Positions 12,590 to 24,258 of a stretch of DNA of 64,000 nucleotides are shown here, one piece after another. Source of the DNA: Gymnopus androsaceus JB14 (lineage: Eukaryota; Basidiomycota; Agaricomycetes; Agaricales; Omphalotaceae); assembly GCA_009733575.1 (NCBI GenBank), contig ML769460.1, forward strand, positions 5,501-69,500, written 5' to 3'. The notes below the pieces were generated by a model. It saw nothing but the letters and a program-made list of their open reading frames with translations. It was not told the origin of the DNA and did no database searches. The translations under genes were made by a program, and so were the position numbers. The number at the start of each line of letters is the position of its first letter. Positions within the stretch are counted from its first letter, which is position 1.

Positions 12590-12857
12590 AGAATTTGTTG
12601 GGGATTGATATCGATTAATCCTGGAGGGAGATAGATTGAGGTGGGTATGCATTTTCCGCAGTTCGTTCGAGGAAGGTTGGTTGAAAGTTGGGAACAAGTG
12701 TTAAGCGCGCGCTTGGACGCATCAATTCTCCTCCCACCAGCAATCTCTCTGTTCAACAAAATATCCAAGTCATCATATTATAAGTAAGAAATAAGTTCAA
12801 CGGAATCGGCAATCGTGCAATGTTCTGAAAAAGAATATACGGAATTGTTGTGGAAGA

Positions 12858-14475
12858 TCATTTAATCATCGTTCGGCACGTTGCATCTCTACCCGCTTTG
12901 AGAAGCAAAGACAAGTGGTTACCCCCAGTACCCTTTACAGGTTTTACCTGAGCAGTCTCATCTGTAATTGCCATACTTCCATTTCCGCGATCCTTGAAAA
13001 CCACAACATAGCGACATGCAATCTGTAGGTGACGATTCCTAAAATGTATCAGTGCCTGGACCGCCTTGTTGTATGGCCCATGAAGCTCTGACATTTGCTC
13101 GATTGCAGTTCGTATTGACGCTAGCTCCGAAGATCTTTCCAGATCTTCCAAGTACGCCCGGTGCTTTGCTGGCATATACTGCCGCATTCTTTGCATAAAG
13201 TTGGTACTTTCTTTGGACTGGTTCGAGTTTGCACTATCAGTTCGAATAAAACCAAGGAACCTCTTTCTTTCGGCATATATGCCGTTGTGTTGGCACTGAT
13301 GGTTTATACCTAGAAAGATGTCCAAGGCATGTATAACCGAACTCTGCCCTCCAGATGGCCCACTATGATTCTGGCAAGTTTTCAGGTCCCTGGCAGCAAC
13401 CCCTTGGTACACCCACTCTTTGCCATTGATACCGCTTCCTCCAAACCAAGGACGAATCTTAAAACAGAACACCCTTGGATCAACCTGATCCCGCATAGAA
13501 CTCATCAATGTTGTGAGCTCCCCGATAATCTCTGCTAGGCTTTCTAAACCGTCTGCCAGTGCGAGAATAGCTGGCAAGTCATTCACAGCCTGCTTCATCG
13601 TGCATTTTTTGATGATCTGCAGGATTTGTGCACCAAGCAACTCACACGCAGCACAAACAGCATAGAAGCTAGTCTCGTCCTGCGTGTTCGAGAACGAATG
13701 GGTGAAGAAAATGTCGTTGATGGTAGGGGCGACCTGTACGTAGTCGTCTTCGTCTGCGGAACCATGGTACACGTCCCAATTCCAGAGCACCGTATCAGCG
13801 AATGTGAGCACTGGTGCAATACCTAGTGCGAGTGAAACGCCAACCAAGGGTACTGCTAAGGCCGCTGGAATCACCAAATTTGATTGCGGCTGTTCTGGAG
13901 AAGGAAGAGAATGCACGTAGTAATGGACGAGCCATGCTAGGACAACATGTGCACGGCGGAGCATACATGCATCTTCTTTCAATGGGCTTATAGACAAAAC
14001 TGGCCACTGCGTTTAAACATCATCAGTCATCAACATTCTTTATTTCGAACTTCAAACTTACCGAACAAATAGCTGTCCTCCAGACCTCCCCTTCCTCCCG
14101 CATGCTCACTGCTTCCGGTGAATGATCAGATGTTAATCTCAGAACCTCTGGAGCGAGAGATAGTGCCTTTTCCCAGATCAGGAACTCTGATTGATGCTTC
14201 AAGGGAGAGGAGGGGTCGGCAAGTCGGGGTAATGGTGCTCGAGGAAGGAAGCCTGTATCCGGATCTATATCGTACTCTGCCAAAGGCCGAAGATGAGCCC
14301 TGGAGGTAACTTTGCTGTCTTCGTGCAGCCCACTGGTAGTCATTGCATGAAGAGCCTGGGTCAACAGTTCAATTGGCCTTCGAGGAAGGGATTGAATTGC
14401 TGTACTTGTGGCAATTACTAGGAAAGCAAGAATAAGAACGCGAACAATGCTCAAGGAAACTTCGAAGAAAGTCAT
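12858..14475 (-). CDS. IDO: Indoleamine 2,3-dioxygenase-like heme enzyme
   Basis: Two exons (14475-14062 and 14006-12858) join in frame across a 55-nt GT-AG intron and give about 520 residues. The protein opens the indole ring of L-tryptophan to N-formylkynurenine, the first step toward kynurenine and NAD. Seen motifs include EYDIDPDTGFLP near residue 68, AVPLVGVSLALG, VLTFADTVLWNWD, RPWFGGSG with WVYQGV, GGQSSVIHALDIFLG, MRQYMPAKHRAYLEDLE, and FRNRHLQIACRYV, whose His matches the heme-ligand His of the family. The C-terminal KGTGG is also present. Oddly, residues 6-27 (SLSIVRVLILAFLVIATSTAI) are strongly hydrophobic, like a signal peptide or membrane anchor, which cytosolic IDOs lack. An in-frame Met at about residue 45 gives an alternative start without it. 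Neighbours are unrelated. Confidence 0.9.
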
Positions 14476-14572
14476 CTATCTGGGCTCGAGGATAAAGTCT
14501 GAGACAAGTAAAGACCCGTTTTATACTACTAAGCTGTTGTAAATCGAGATCATACTGCAACTCATACTTGAC

Positions 14573-15195
14573 TCATACCCGATAGTAAATATTCCACCTA
14601 TTGGCGCGCTGCGTGACAGGATACGCGGGATCCGAGAATACCATATCTCAACAAGATCTTTCCATTTCATTTGCACCTATTTTTACCTGCCCTTTTACGA
14701 TTTATCTTATTGTCTTTTCAAGCCACTCGCGACCCTCTATACTGCTGAGTTTATAGAAAACGGTCCCCCCGTCCCCACCGCAGCGAAGCGCAGGCACTTT
14801 CTTGCGTTTTATATAGTAGTATCTAATTCTAATTTGTTTTGAAGCCAGGCATATCTTCACCACATACCCGATAGTCTAAGTCAATATGTTGCCTATCAGC
14901 GTACTGCGTAACAGGATACGTAGAAATGTACATTTTCCATATGGCAGCGCACAAATACTGTATCTTTTACATAGGTCTCTAATTCTACTGCTTCCTAGCG
15001 CTCATACTACGATAATCCTACTCTAAGGGGTGACGAAAATCAAGTTGTACAAGATGGGCGCTGCATTGGCACTGCAGGTTTATCAATTCTACTGCTTTCT
15101 GGTGCTCATACTACAATACTGTACGGGAAAAAGTAAAACATGTAGCTCCCGCCTACTACCGCAGTGCGGTAGGTGGCAGCTACGCGGTTTTTTTT
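14573..15195. repeat. Intergenic short repeats and hairpin
   Basis: The spacer between IDO and the TPR-CHAT gene has two diverged direct copies of a ~55-bp block (14573-14626 and 14863-14921), both running catacccgatagt ... caggatacg. Another pair, near 14971-15012 and 15079-15121, shares ttctactgctt.ct and gctcatacta. At 15142-15183 gtagctcccgcc...ggcagctac forms an imperfect hairpin, followed within a few bases by a run of T. No gene is visible. The pattern suggests leftovers of small mobile elements. Confidence 0.5.
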
Positions 15196-15607
15196 TGAAT
15201 ATTATAGTTTTTTGAGATGTCAGCTCCGGAGTTCCAGAGCTCAATCCATCGCGTCTAGACCTAATAAAGTACTACTGGTAAATGATCATTTATACATTGT
15301 GGGCCCGTAGCATTCATGTGAACTTTGAAGCAAATCCGAAGAAAAAACCTTACTTTGACCGGGTATCTTTGAGTGTATGATTTCTACTTCGCTGCTGCAA
15401 ATCGGCTCGTAGAACTTGGATATTAAAGTTCAGCGAAGGGACACAATGATCTTTGAGAACCAGCAGCGGTCATGACGGTGTCCGGAAACTTCCTGATTGG
15501 GCATCTTTTGTTCGCCCAAACTTATTAAGTACCCCGCGTGATGCTTAACTTTGAACTGTCTTCTGAACCAAAGCGTTGCGGTATAGGGAGATACGTCTTT
15601 GTTCGAA

Positions 15608-18600
15608 ATGCTTTCTCAACTTGAAGCCAGCACAACTGGTCAAACGCCAGAACAAGATGATGAGAATGCGGAATTGGTTGCATCGATAGTTGAAGAAATT
15701 TTGGTGAGCCTCAGACATTCCCGTTTCATTTACCACTGCTCACATCAGCATGAAGGTCATCTCTGAAAGTGAAGTTTCACTCCACACCTTGGATCCCCGT
15801 ATCAAAGGTGAAGTCAACGATTGGCTTAACGACATGCCCCAAGCCCAATTTCCAGCGCTTCACTGTTTGCTGCCTTCAGTCCAGGTATATCGCTGACCAA
15901 CGATACCCGATAATGTATTTGAGTCTGACCACCTGCTATAGGAGTCGTTTACTAATGATCACGCTCCCCTCGAGTTATGCAAAGCATCAGCTTCTGTGGG
16001 TTCCTCACTCTTTCGGCGTTACCAGGACTCTCGGAATGTCAGCCATCTTAGCCTTTCAATCTGCGGATTGCAGAGGGCTGTGGATTGTATCCCCAATAAT
16101 GTCTGCGAAGACAAGCTCCACTATGTGGACGATCTTTACAAGGGCTATTTCTCTCGCTTTGAGCTCCTTGGTGATCTTGAAGATCTCCTGGATGCAGTTG
16201 ACTGCGTGCATGCTGCAAACTCCCTCTTGCACGACAACCACCCTGAAAAGCCAGACCATCTTAACACTCTTGGATCTCTTCTTGAGACAACCTTTCTGCA
16301 CTATGGATCACGACTCGGAGAGCTTGAATATATCCACGACGCAGTCATGTCACATCGGCGTGCAGTCGAGCTCGTGTGTGATGACCACCCAAGGAAGCCA
16401 GTCTTTTTACGAAGTCTTGGAGCTGCACTGCGAACACGATATCAGCATGCAGGCAACCTTGCAGACATCGAAAACGCCATTGAGGCGATGTCTTCTGCTT
16501 TTGAGCTGCTACCTAATGCTCATCCAGACAAATTCCTCTATCTCAATGACCTGGAAGATGCGCAGATCATTCACTCAAACTGTCTTGAAACGGCTGACAC
16601 CTACCTATCCCGTCATCTTGGTGGAGAGTTTGTGAATGTTCCCGTTGGATTTTCCCCGCACACCCCGGCAGAAATTGCAGACGCCAACAACACCGTTGAA
16701 AAAGAACGTTGCACTATTGAGTATCTAACTGATAACAGCTCAGAGAGACCTTTGGCTCTAAACAGCCTTGCTAAGGCACTCCAAGATCGCTTTAATCAAA
16801 CGGGTGATGTGTCAGACCTCGAGAGCGCTGTCGAGACTCAAAGTCTTGCAGTCAAGCTTGCGTCGAGTGACAACCTCGACATGCCTTTTCTTCTCAACAA
16901 TCTTGGACATATCGTTAGTAACCGATTTGATCGATTTGGTGATGTTGAGGATATGCGAGCTGCTTTCAACTGTCATCAAAGAGCTGTCGAGCTCACACCC
17001 AGCGGTCATTCGGAAGAGCCTTATCGCCTTCACTGCCTCGCTGCATGTTTCTCACAGAGGTACAGTAGACATGGTTGCCTAGAGGACATCGAAGAGGCTG
17101 TAAAGCTGCAACGTCTCGCAATCGAACTCCTGCCCAGAGAACACTCAGATAAGGCTGAGTACCTCCATACTCTGGGTAATGTTCTTTGCATCCGCTTCCG
17201 GCAATTTGGAGATGTGGAAGATATAGAGGATGCTATTCGGGCAAGGAGACTTGCGGTTGAGCTCACGTCAGACAAACATCCTGATCGTGCTCGTTATCTT
17301 TTTGGCCTCGGGATTACCCTCTATGATAGTCACAGACTATTACGAAGCCTAGCAGACATTAAAGAATCTGTCAAAGTAGAGCGCGCTGGCATAGAACTCA
17401 CACCTAAAGGTGACCAAAATGCACCAGGACGACTCACTACCCTTGGAAACACACTTCTTGCTCTTTCTATGCAAACTAAAGACCTTGCGGACATTGGAGA
17501 AGCCATAAGATATCACTATACTGCTTACAAACTCATGCCATACAACAGTCCTACCAAATCTGATATCATCATCAATCTCGCAACAGCACTAATTTGTCGC
17601 TTTAAACAATCTCACAATGCAGCAGACATCGAGTGTGCTATTCGGATTCAACGACATGCGGTCGAGCTCACGCCTGAGGGGCATCCAGACAAGCCAGGCT
17701 TCCTTTACACACTAGGAGAGGCATTCCATGCATGTCTCAGTGCCCAGCACTTTGGTTATTCAGCACGCAGCAATTTTCTAAGTGCATTCGAGTCCTACCT
17801 AAATGCCGCTGCCCAGAATTTGGGAGACCCTTCCTTCAAACTCAGAGCCGCTTTGCAGTGTACAAAGATGTGCTTTTTAAATCCTCATCTACTTGACTCG
17901 CCAAATCAGGTCATGCGTGCACACGAATGTGTCCTCAGTGTCATCCCGCAAGTTGTATGGCTGGGACATCAAGTTGGCCGCCGGTATTTGGAGCTGGGGA
18001 AACTCGGGGACGCTGTGAATGCTGCAGCTGCTGCAGCCTTGACAGCGGGAGAGCCGTTGAAAGCATTAGAGTGGCTTGAGGAAGGTCGGAGCATTGTCTG
18101 GGGTCAGGTAAATATACTCACCTTAAAGTTAGAGTTGACTAATACTGCCATTATTACCATATTATAGGTCTCTAGATTGCGCTCGCCAATGGACAACCTC
18201 CGAGAGCAACATCCTGAGCTAGCGGACAGTTTAAAGCAGGTGTCTGCCTCTCTGGAGCTCTCAGGAAACTCTACTAGTACTAGGGGCCCCCCTGCGCACT
18301 CATACCAACTTCTGCGTGCATGTTCTGACCGTGAGCAAGAGGCGATCCGACGTCGCTCTCTGACATCCGAATATGAAAATCTTCTCACTCAAATTCGGGA
18401 GCTCCCTGGATTCCAGAGCTTCCTGCGTCCAAAGAAACTCTCTGAGTTAGTGTCTGCTTGCAAGAGTGGGCCTGTCATTGCTATAAATGTGCACGAGACA
18501 CGTTGCGATGCACTCATTCTGTACGGACACAGTCAGGTTGCGCATGTCTGCCTTCCAGACCTTTCTTACAAGCATGCACACAACTGGTATACAAAGATGA

Positions 18601-19634
18601 GCCTTTGTCTCAAAGATACAGGCCTTCTTCAACGCAAGATGTACCTTCGTCGTAATGTTGACATTGAAGGAGCGGGATTTTTGCATAAAGTCTTGGGTCA
18701 ACTGTGGAAGTGTGTAGTGAAACCAGTATTGAATGTGATTAAGGAACAAGTGGTAAGCCCTTGTTCTCTCGCATTTATGTACTCCATGTTAATACCAGCA
18801 TTTCCACAGATCACCATAGCTCATGATAAAAAGACCCTTCCGCATGTCACTTGGTGTGCGACTGGTCCACTCGCATTTATGCCCCTCCACGCAGCAGGCC
18901 TTTATGGCCCTAATACCTTGCCGCAAGACAAAGCATTCAACCTCGTTGTTTCCTCGTACACGCCCTCGGTGGCGGCTCTTATTAGACCAGAACTCCCAGA
19001 AAAAACAACTCTTTCAATGCCCAAAATCCTCGCTGTATCTCAACCCGCCACGCCGGGCCAAAATGCTCTTCCAGGAACCACGAGGGAGGTAGAGATGATG
19101 AGAAAGCACTTTGGTAGTGCTGTAAACTGGCTGGACCGTGAACACGCGACTGTGGGCGCCGTTTTGGAAGCTATGAGCTCACACAATTGGGTGCATCTCG
19201 CCTGTCATGGCACTCAAGGCCCCGCAGCGAATCTTGAAGAAAGTGCGTTTGCTCTGTATGACGGACACATGAACCTCGCCCAGATCATGCACAAGTCACT
19301 CCAGCACGCGGATCTTGCGGTTCTATCTGCTTGTCATACAGCAACTGGCGACGACGATGTACCCGAAGAATCCGTCCACCTCGCTGCTGGAATGCTTGCA
19401 GTCGGGTACAGGAGTGTTGTTGCCACAATGTGGTGTATCAGGGACAACGACGCCCCGGTCGTTGTTGATGCACTCTACGGGCATCTCGCAAAGACGTTGA
19501 GAGATTCCGTCGATGGAACAGATGGGAGGGAAGGTGTCGCATATGCCCTGCACAATGCCATCAGAGAGCTGCGGGATAGAATTGGAGAGAATGAAGTTGC
19601 ACGGTGGATCCCGTATGTGCATTTCGGCGCGTAG
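15608..19634 (+). CDS. TPR-CHAT protein (caspase-like CHAT protease with tetratricopeptide array)
   Basis: Exons 15608-15703, 15756-15884, 15942-18107 and 18168-19634 join in frame. An optional 57-nt in-frame intron with good splice sites lies at 18753-18809. The product has about 1,270 residues. Residues ~80-700 are helical repeats of about 50 residues with the pattern GD..DI..A....R.AVEL.P..HPDKP..L..LG. The C-terminal third is a CHAT domain: LPHVTWCATGPLAFMPLHAA, then NWVHLACHGTQ with the expected catalytic His (codon near 19206), and LAVLSACHTATGD with the expected catalytic Cys (19331-19333), then AAGMLAVGYRSVVATMW. CHAT is related to caspases and separase. Agaricomycetes carry many such genes of unknown role, and bacterial relatives act as proteases in defence. 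No start-site signal is decisive; a Met at 15750 is a shorter alternative. Confidence 0.9.
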
Positions 19635-20891
19635 TACATTTTTATCCGGATCGGCTAAAGGGCAATAAAGTCAGAAATGTCGTCTCTATCTTGCTATATT
19701 ACCAGTAGCCCCATAAGAGCGTATATGAATATCGTGACGTCCATTTCATACGGTAATAAAGCTATGAAATCGAAGACGAAGAAAGTACGTAGGAGCTTCC
19801 GGCCAGACTATACAACGAAAATGCATCCTGTCAGCTCCTCCAGAAAGTCTCTAGAGGAGAGCTTGGTCGTTTATGAGAAGGCAGAGGATATACACCCGAA
19901 CGTTTAAGCGCCCGTAGATAAACACGATTTCGGTGGGGAGCGACGAAGTGTGATGGCTTCCGGCTTGGTCTCACGAGAAGCTCCACGTTTCATTGAAGGT
20001 CGTCCGGAAGCTTCGAAGTGAAGGCCAAAAACCTCAGTGTAGCTGCAGAGGAGGTAAGTCGGAGCTCGCATCGAGATTGACATAGAGATTTAAACGACTG
20101 GCGAAACCCGCAACTGAGGAGCCGACGGGACTCGCTAGACTGAAATTGATCAAGATCTAGAGAGATCTCTAGGAACCGAAATTTGAACAAACCTCCAAAA
20201 AGTGGCTTTCAGCAAGCAGGAAAGTTTTTGATATCCACAAAACCAACTTAGAAGTTGGTGGAAGTACAGGACAAAAATCTTCACGTCATCTGACGCGGTC
20301 ATGAGAACACGCTTGTACAATAAGTACGATAAGATAAGTCTGCTAGAGTAGTTCCATTAGCATACTATTCGACGAGGTTTGGCTGGGGCTTGGCCCCGCG
20401 TGGGTGGGCATATGCTCACTGTATTTTAAAACGCGGATAACCAAGACCGGAACGTCTGATTGACGCTGGTTGATGGCTCGAGTCCAGGGATGGGAGGGTG
20501 GGGGACGAGAGAAATACTGCTGATCCAGGCGAGCGGCAGTGAGAGTCGAGAGCAAGATCTATAAGCGCCTATCGGCGCAATGCCGACTCTCACGCCTGCT
20601 TATCTTATCCTCTGATAAGCCGCCTTTGGTGACTTATCTCGGATTTTACTGTCCAAGTAGAGCACGCTACAACTCCCTAGTCAGCACACTTAGACTGTTT
20701 GCTAAGACGCTCTTTTCGCTACTTATTTTATATATATTATAGAAGCACTGACTGAGATAGATATATATATTATGCTATAGCATTAGATATTGCCTCCTTC
20801 GCGTCGACATCTTGGTCCCATTCACCGGACTTCATATATGTCGGTAAAACTGACGTAGTTTATCAGTAACCATTCGAGGAGCTCAGGTGCT
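19635..20891. other. Intergenic spacer, no gene seen
   Basis: About 1.25 kb between two genes that converge here. An open stretch of 76 codons at 19677-19907 has no recognisable features. A small perfect palindrome gcgcctatcggcgc lies near 20567, and two TA-rich runs (tatatatat) lie at 20728-20775. No RNA gene was recognised. Confidence 0.4.
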
Positions 20892-23493
20892 TCACAGAGC
20901 AGCTTTTCCAGCAGTCTGCATAATCCAAGATCAACAGAGCTATAATATCCGAGCAGAGTGTATAAACTTACCTCAATCGGCAAGAAGAGCGTCAAGAGAG
21001 CGGAGACGATGAATAAGGATGCCGAAACAAAGATAGGTCTGGTAGATCACCTCTGGTTAGAGAGGCAGCGACAATGACGTCTCATAATCACTCACCCATT
21101 AGCAGTACCATTCTTCGCAGCCCCAGTTGGTGTCGTGGTGGCTATCTTAATAACTGGGGCAAGAATACCGGTAATCCGATTGAATGAAGAGCACAAGGCA
21201 TCTCCTGTGCCTCGATGAGGTGCGGGGAAAACTTCAGGTGTGTAGGCGTAAAGAACTATATAGGAAGTTCAAAAATCAGCTTCCGAGTAACAGCTTATCG
21301 AAAAAGACGCGTACCACCATACATCTACAGTACCATCGAGACATTGAGCACAAACATATGTAATAGTAGAAGAAAAACATACAGCGTTTCTATCGAGAGC
21401 AGATAAGAATAAATGTTCAGTCGAGAAACAGGAGACAAACTTACTGAGTCAATCCAGAGGCGCATGAGAATCCCAATACAGCAGCTTCCGTCTTACTCGT
21501 TGTAAACAAGAAGAGAAAGACCCCAGTCAAAGCCGTCGAGACAGCCAGTGTGACTTTCCGTCCACCCATCGCAAAGGCCGATTTGTCCTTTCGCGTCCAA
21601 TCCACAACTAAGCAAGCTATGATAGATCCAGGGACGCCTAGGACTGAGATAATAGTATAATTGCGGTAAGTCGTAGAAATGCTCGTGTCACTGTCCGCTA
21701 CCTGGGTCGTGAGGTATAAAGTGATGAACCCGTTGAAGAGAGGGTAGGCTAATCCGATAAGTCTGTTGGAAACTTGAGTAATCACGAAGAGGAAACAAGA
21801 GATGGAAACAGACGAACCCCCATAGCATAATAATCTGTCGGGAAATCAGTCATATAAATAAAAGAACAAGGAATATAGAACGAACGATGCTAGTATTGGT
21901 GGCTAATCGGCGAGTAGAGAACAGGGGTTTGACATGCGACCTTGAAACAGCACATTCAGCGACGGGCTAGAGATTCAAACAGTTGACATTTACAGGGAGA
22001 ACGACGAAAACGACTCCTTGATGAGTTGTTGAGTCGTTAGCGGCGCAGAGGGTGTATGTTCGTCTTCACCCGAGACAGCTCGTAGCTTCTCAACTGTGAG
22101 AGTAATTGTTTTCCCATTTACTCGAGCAATATGTTCCAGGACCTGAAGGATATTAGGTTCATATAGATAAACAGCTGGAGAATGCATATCGAAATACCTT
22201 GATAGCCTCCTCATCACGACCTTTTCCGACAAGATACTTTGGGGATTCTTGTAGATCGAACACGAAATAACGAAGGACCCACATGAGAAGTGTTACCCCT
22301 CCTCTGGAATGCAACATGAGGGTCCGATATGCGACGAGAACGGAGAAAAAGTACGAACAAAGTATAGCTATAGAATGACCATCAGAGTCTATTATCCTGT
22401 AGAATATATCGATTAACTCACAAAGTGTAACGCCAACCCATATTGCTCGACTTTGGACAATCAGAGGCGGATGTACACGAAAAATTCCCAATCAGAGGCC
22501 AAGCGATCAGAGAGGCAAATAGCTGTCCAAGGGACCACCATGCTGATAGAAGGGTCAAAAGCCACTGTCGTTTGTGAGCACCGGAACAATTAATTGTTGT
22601 AGACAAGGCGATTTAGCTACCTGGTGAGATTGCGGGACGAATTCAAGGAATATAGCACCTATGCAGCATCAGTCAGTCAGTCTGATTGCGCAGGTGACAA
22701 GGTAGATAACGAACCATCCACAGGCAAGCTGGAGAACGTGCGTGATCAGGAACGTTCGTGGCATATAGAACAGCGACGACTCACTTTCCGCCTACACCAA
22801 AGCCCATGCAAGCAATTAACGCGCCCAAGGTTGTAAAGTTGTTGGCTCCGCCTGCAGCGACTCCGAAGACTCAGCAGATAGTGATGTTGAATGACAACCG
22901 ACGGCCAATCAGGTCGGCGAGAATTCCCCAAGTACCTGGAAAATAACACTTTAATCCCCCAAGATGGCCGCGTTGTTGATGAATCACTTACTTGCTCCAA
23001 GGATGAGACCGACATACAAAGCAAGTGTGGCAAACTCGACTCTGACAGGATTAAGTTCAAGCTCGATTTGAGGGAGAATGATAGCTACACCCTGCAGCCA
23101 GATGTCTGGCAGATGGCGATGAGCATATTTGTCACAGTGAGAATAACAAGAAACGGACTGTCTGCAGCCCAACCTAGGCCAGTCAACATGAATAGCTGCA
23201 TTTGATAACGACCAAATCCGATCCTAAGATACTTGATGATCAGCCCTTGAAGATATCTGCGCTTTTGGTCTTACTCATTCTGCAGATGTTCGCTAACTAG
23301 CAGCTAGTCAACGACGGCAATAGAGAGAAGTATGAAAAAACTAACTGAGGCGACTCTTGGCTTCATATGCGGCGGATACGCCATCCTCGTGAGCAGCGAG
23401 TCCAAGGTCTTCGGAGCTGTAAGCGAACTCAGGCGTGCCATGCTCTTTCTCGATGTCTCTGGTCGCGACGGGGTCAATTTTGGCGGACGACAT
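20892..23493 (-). pseudogene. MFS transporter (SV2/phosphate-porter-like), one in-frame stop
   Basis: The start at 23493 (MSSAKIDPVATRDIEKEHG) and the end at 20892 (TAGKAAL, stop) are both clear, joined by about nine or more short introns. Recognisable blocks are IGFGRYQMQLFMLTGLGWAA, WLQGVAIILPQIELEL, TWGILADLIGRRLSFNITI, GALIACMGFGVGG, FLEFVPQSHQWLLTLLSAWW, FDLQESPKYLVGKGRDEEAI, VLEHIARVNGK, IGLAYPLFNGFI, and YTPEVFPAPHRGTGDALCSS. This is a twelve-helix plasma-membrane or vacuolar carrier of the fungal family related to animal SV2; the substrate is unknown. Right after RRLSFNITIC a TGA (near 22876) interrupts the frame where relatives continue into the next helix, so the gene is probably inactive. 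If that stop is a sequencing error the gene would be intact. Confidence 0.75.
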
Positions 23494-24258
23494 GGTAGTG
23501 GAGAAGCAAGAAAGCTTTTACTATAGCGCGTATTTCATCGCGTTCCATGTGGGTATCCTTATTGGAATGATGCAGTACCGGAAGCCCTATGCTGTATAGT
23601 ATACTAGATCCCGCGGGTTCTACTGATGATTAGAGTCCTCGAGGCGATCTAAACCAGCCAAGAAAAGCAGGATTCTGATGGATTCCGGTCGTGAACATCA
23701 TGGAGGAGCAAGAGAATAGCATGATTAGCGCCCAAGTGCGGCGAATTCCAATCCGAGGTCTTCATCAACCTCAATGGCCAGGGTGTCGGTTCGATGCCAC
23801 CAGTTGTTCGATACTTCTCCACAGAAAGCTTCAAGTGAATTGTTGAACTCCGTGAATCCCGAGCAGAGGAGCTCATGCAGTGGTCTATCATTTTAAAAAC
23901 AGCTGGCATATCCACTGCTCGCTTGAATACTCGCGGAATTCGGTAGTGCTTTTTTTTTGTATTACTCAAGTATTACTCCATTTTCATACAGCTTGTCAAG
24001 GTCTGCCGACTCCAAGCATACAGCTTGCTGAAGTCTATCACGCGTACGGACAGATTGGAGCCTTGAAAATAGCGTTTGATGCAATCTCAATTCATGGAGG
24101 GAGAGCGGAGACTAAACTCTCCCCAGCAGAGTAGCCGGAAAACCTGTGCTTCGGTCGTAGTAAGATTGGATCGCTAAAATGCGATATCGCAGCTCTGATA
24201 CTCTCGAACCTCTTCTTATCTCTCTCATCTCAGAACATCCCCCAGGCCCTCAGCTAGT
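23494..24258. other. Intergenic spacer
   Basis: A 765-bp spacer between the divergent transporter and receptor-like genes. A minus-strand open stretch (23649-23969, 106 codons) has no domain I can recognise, and its composition does not look coding. Both promoters must lie here; no specific site is identifiable. Confidence 0.4.
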
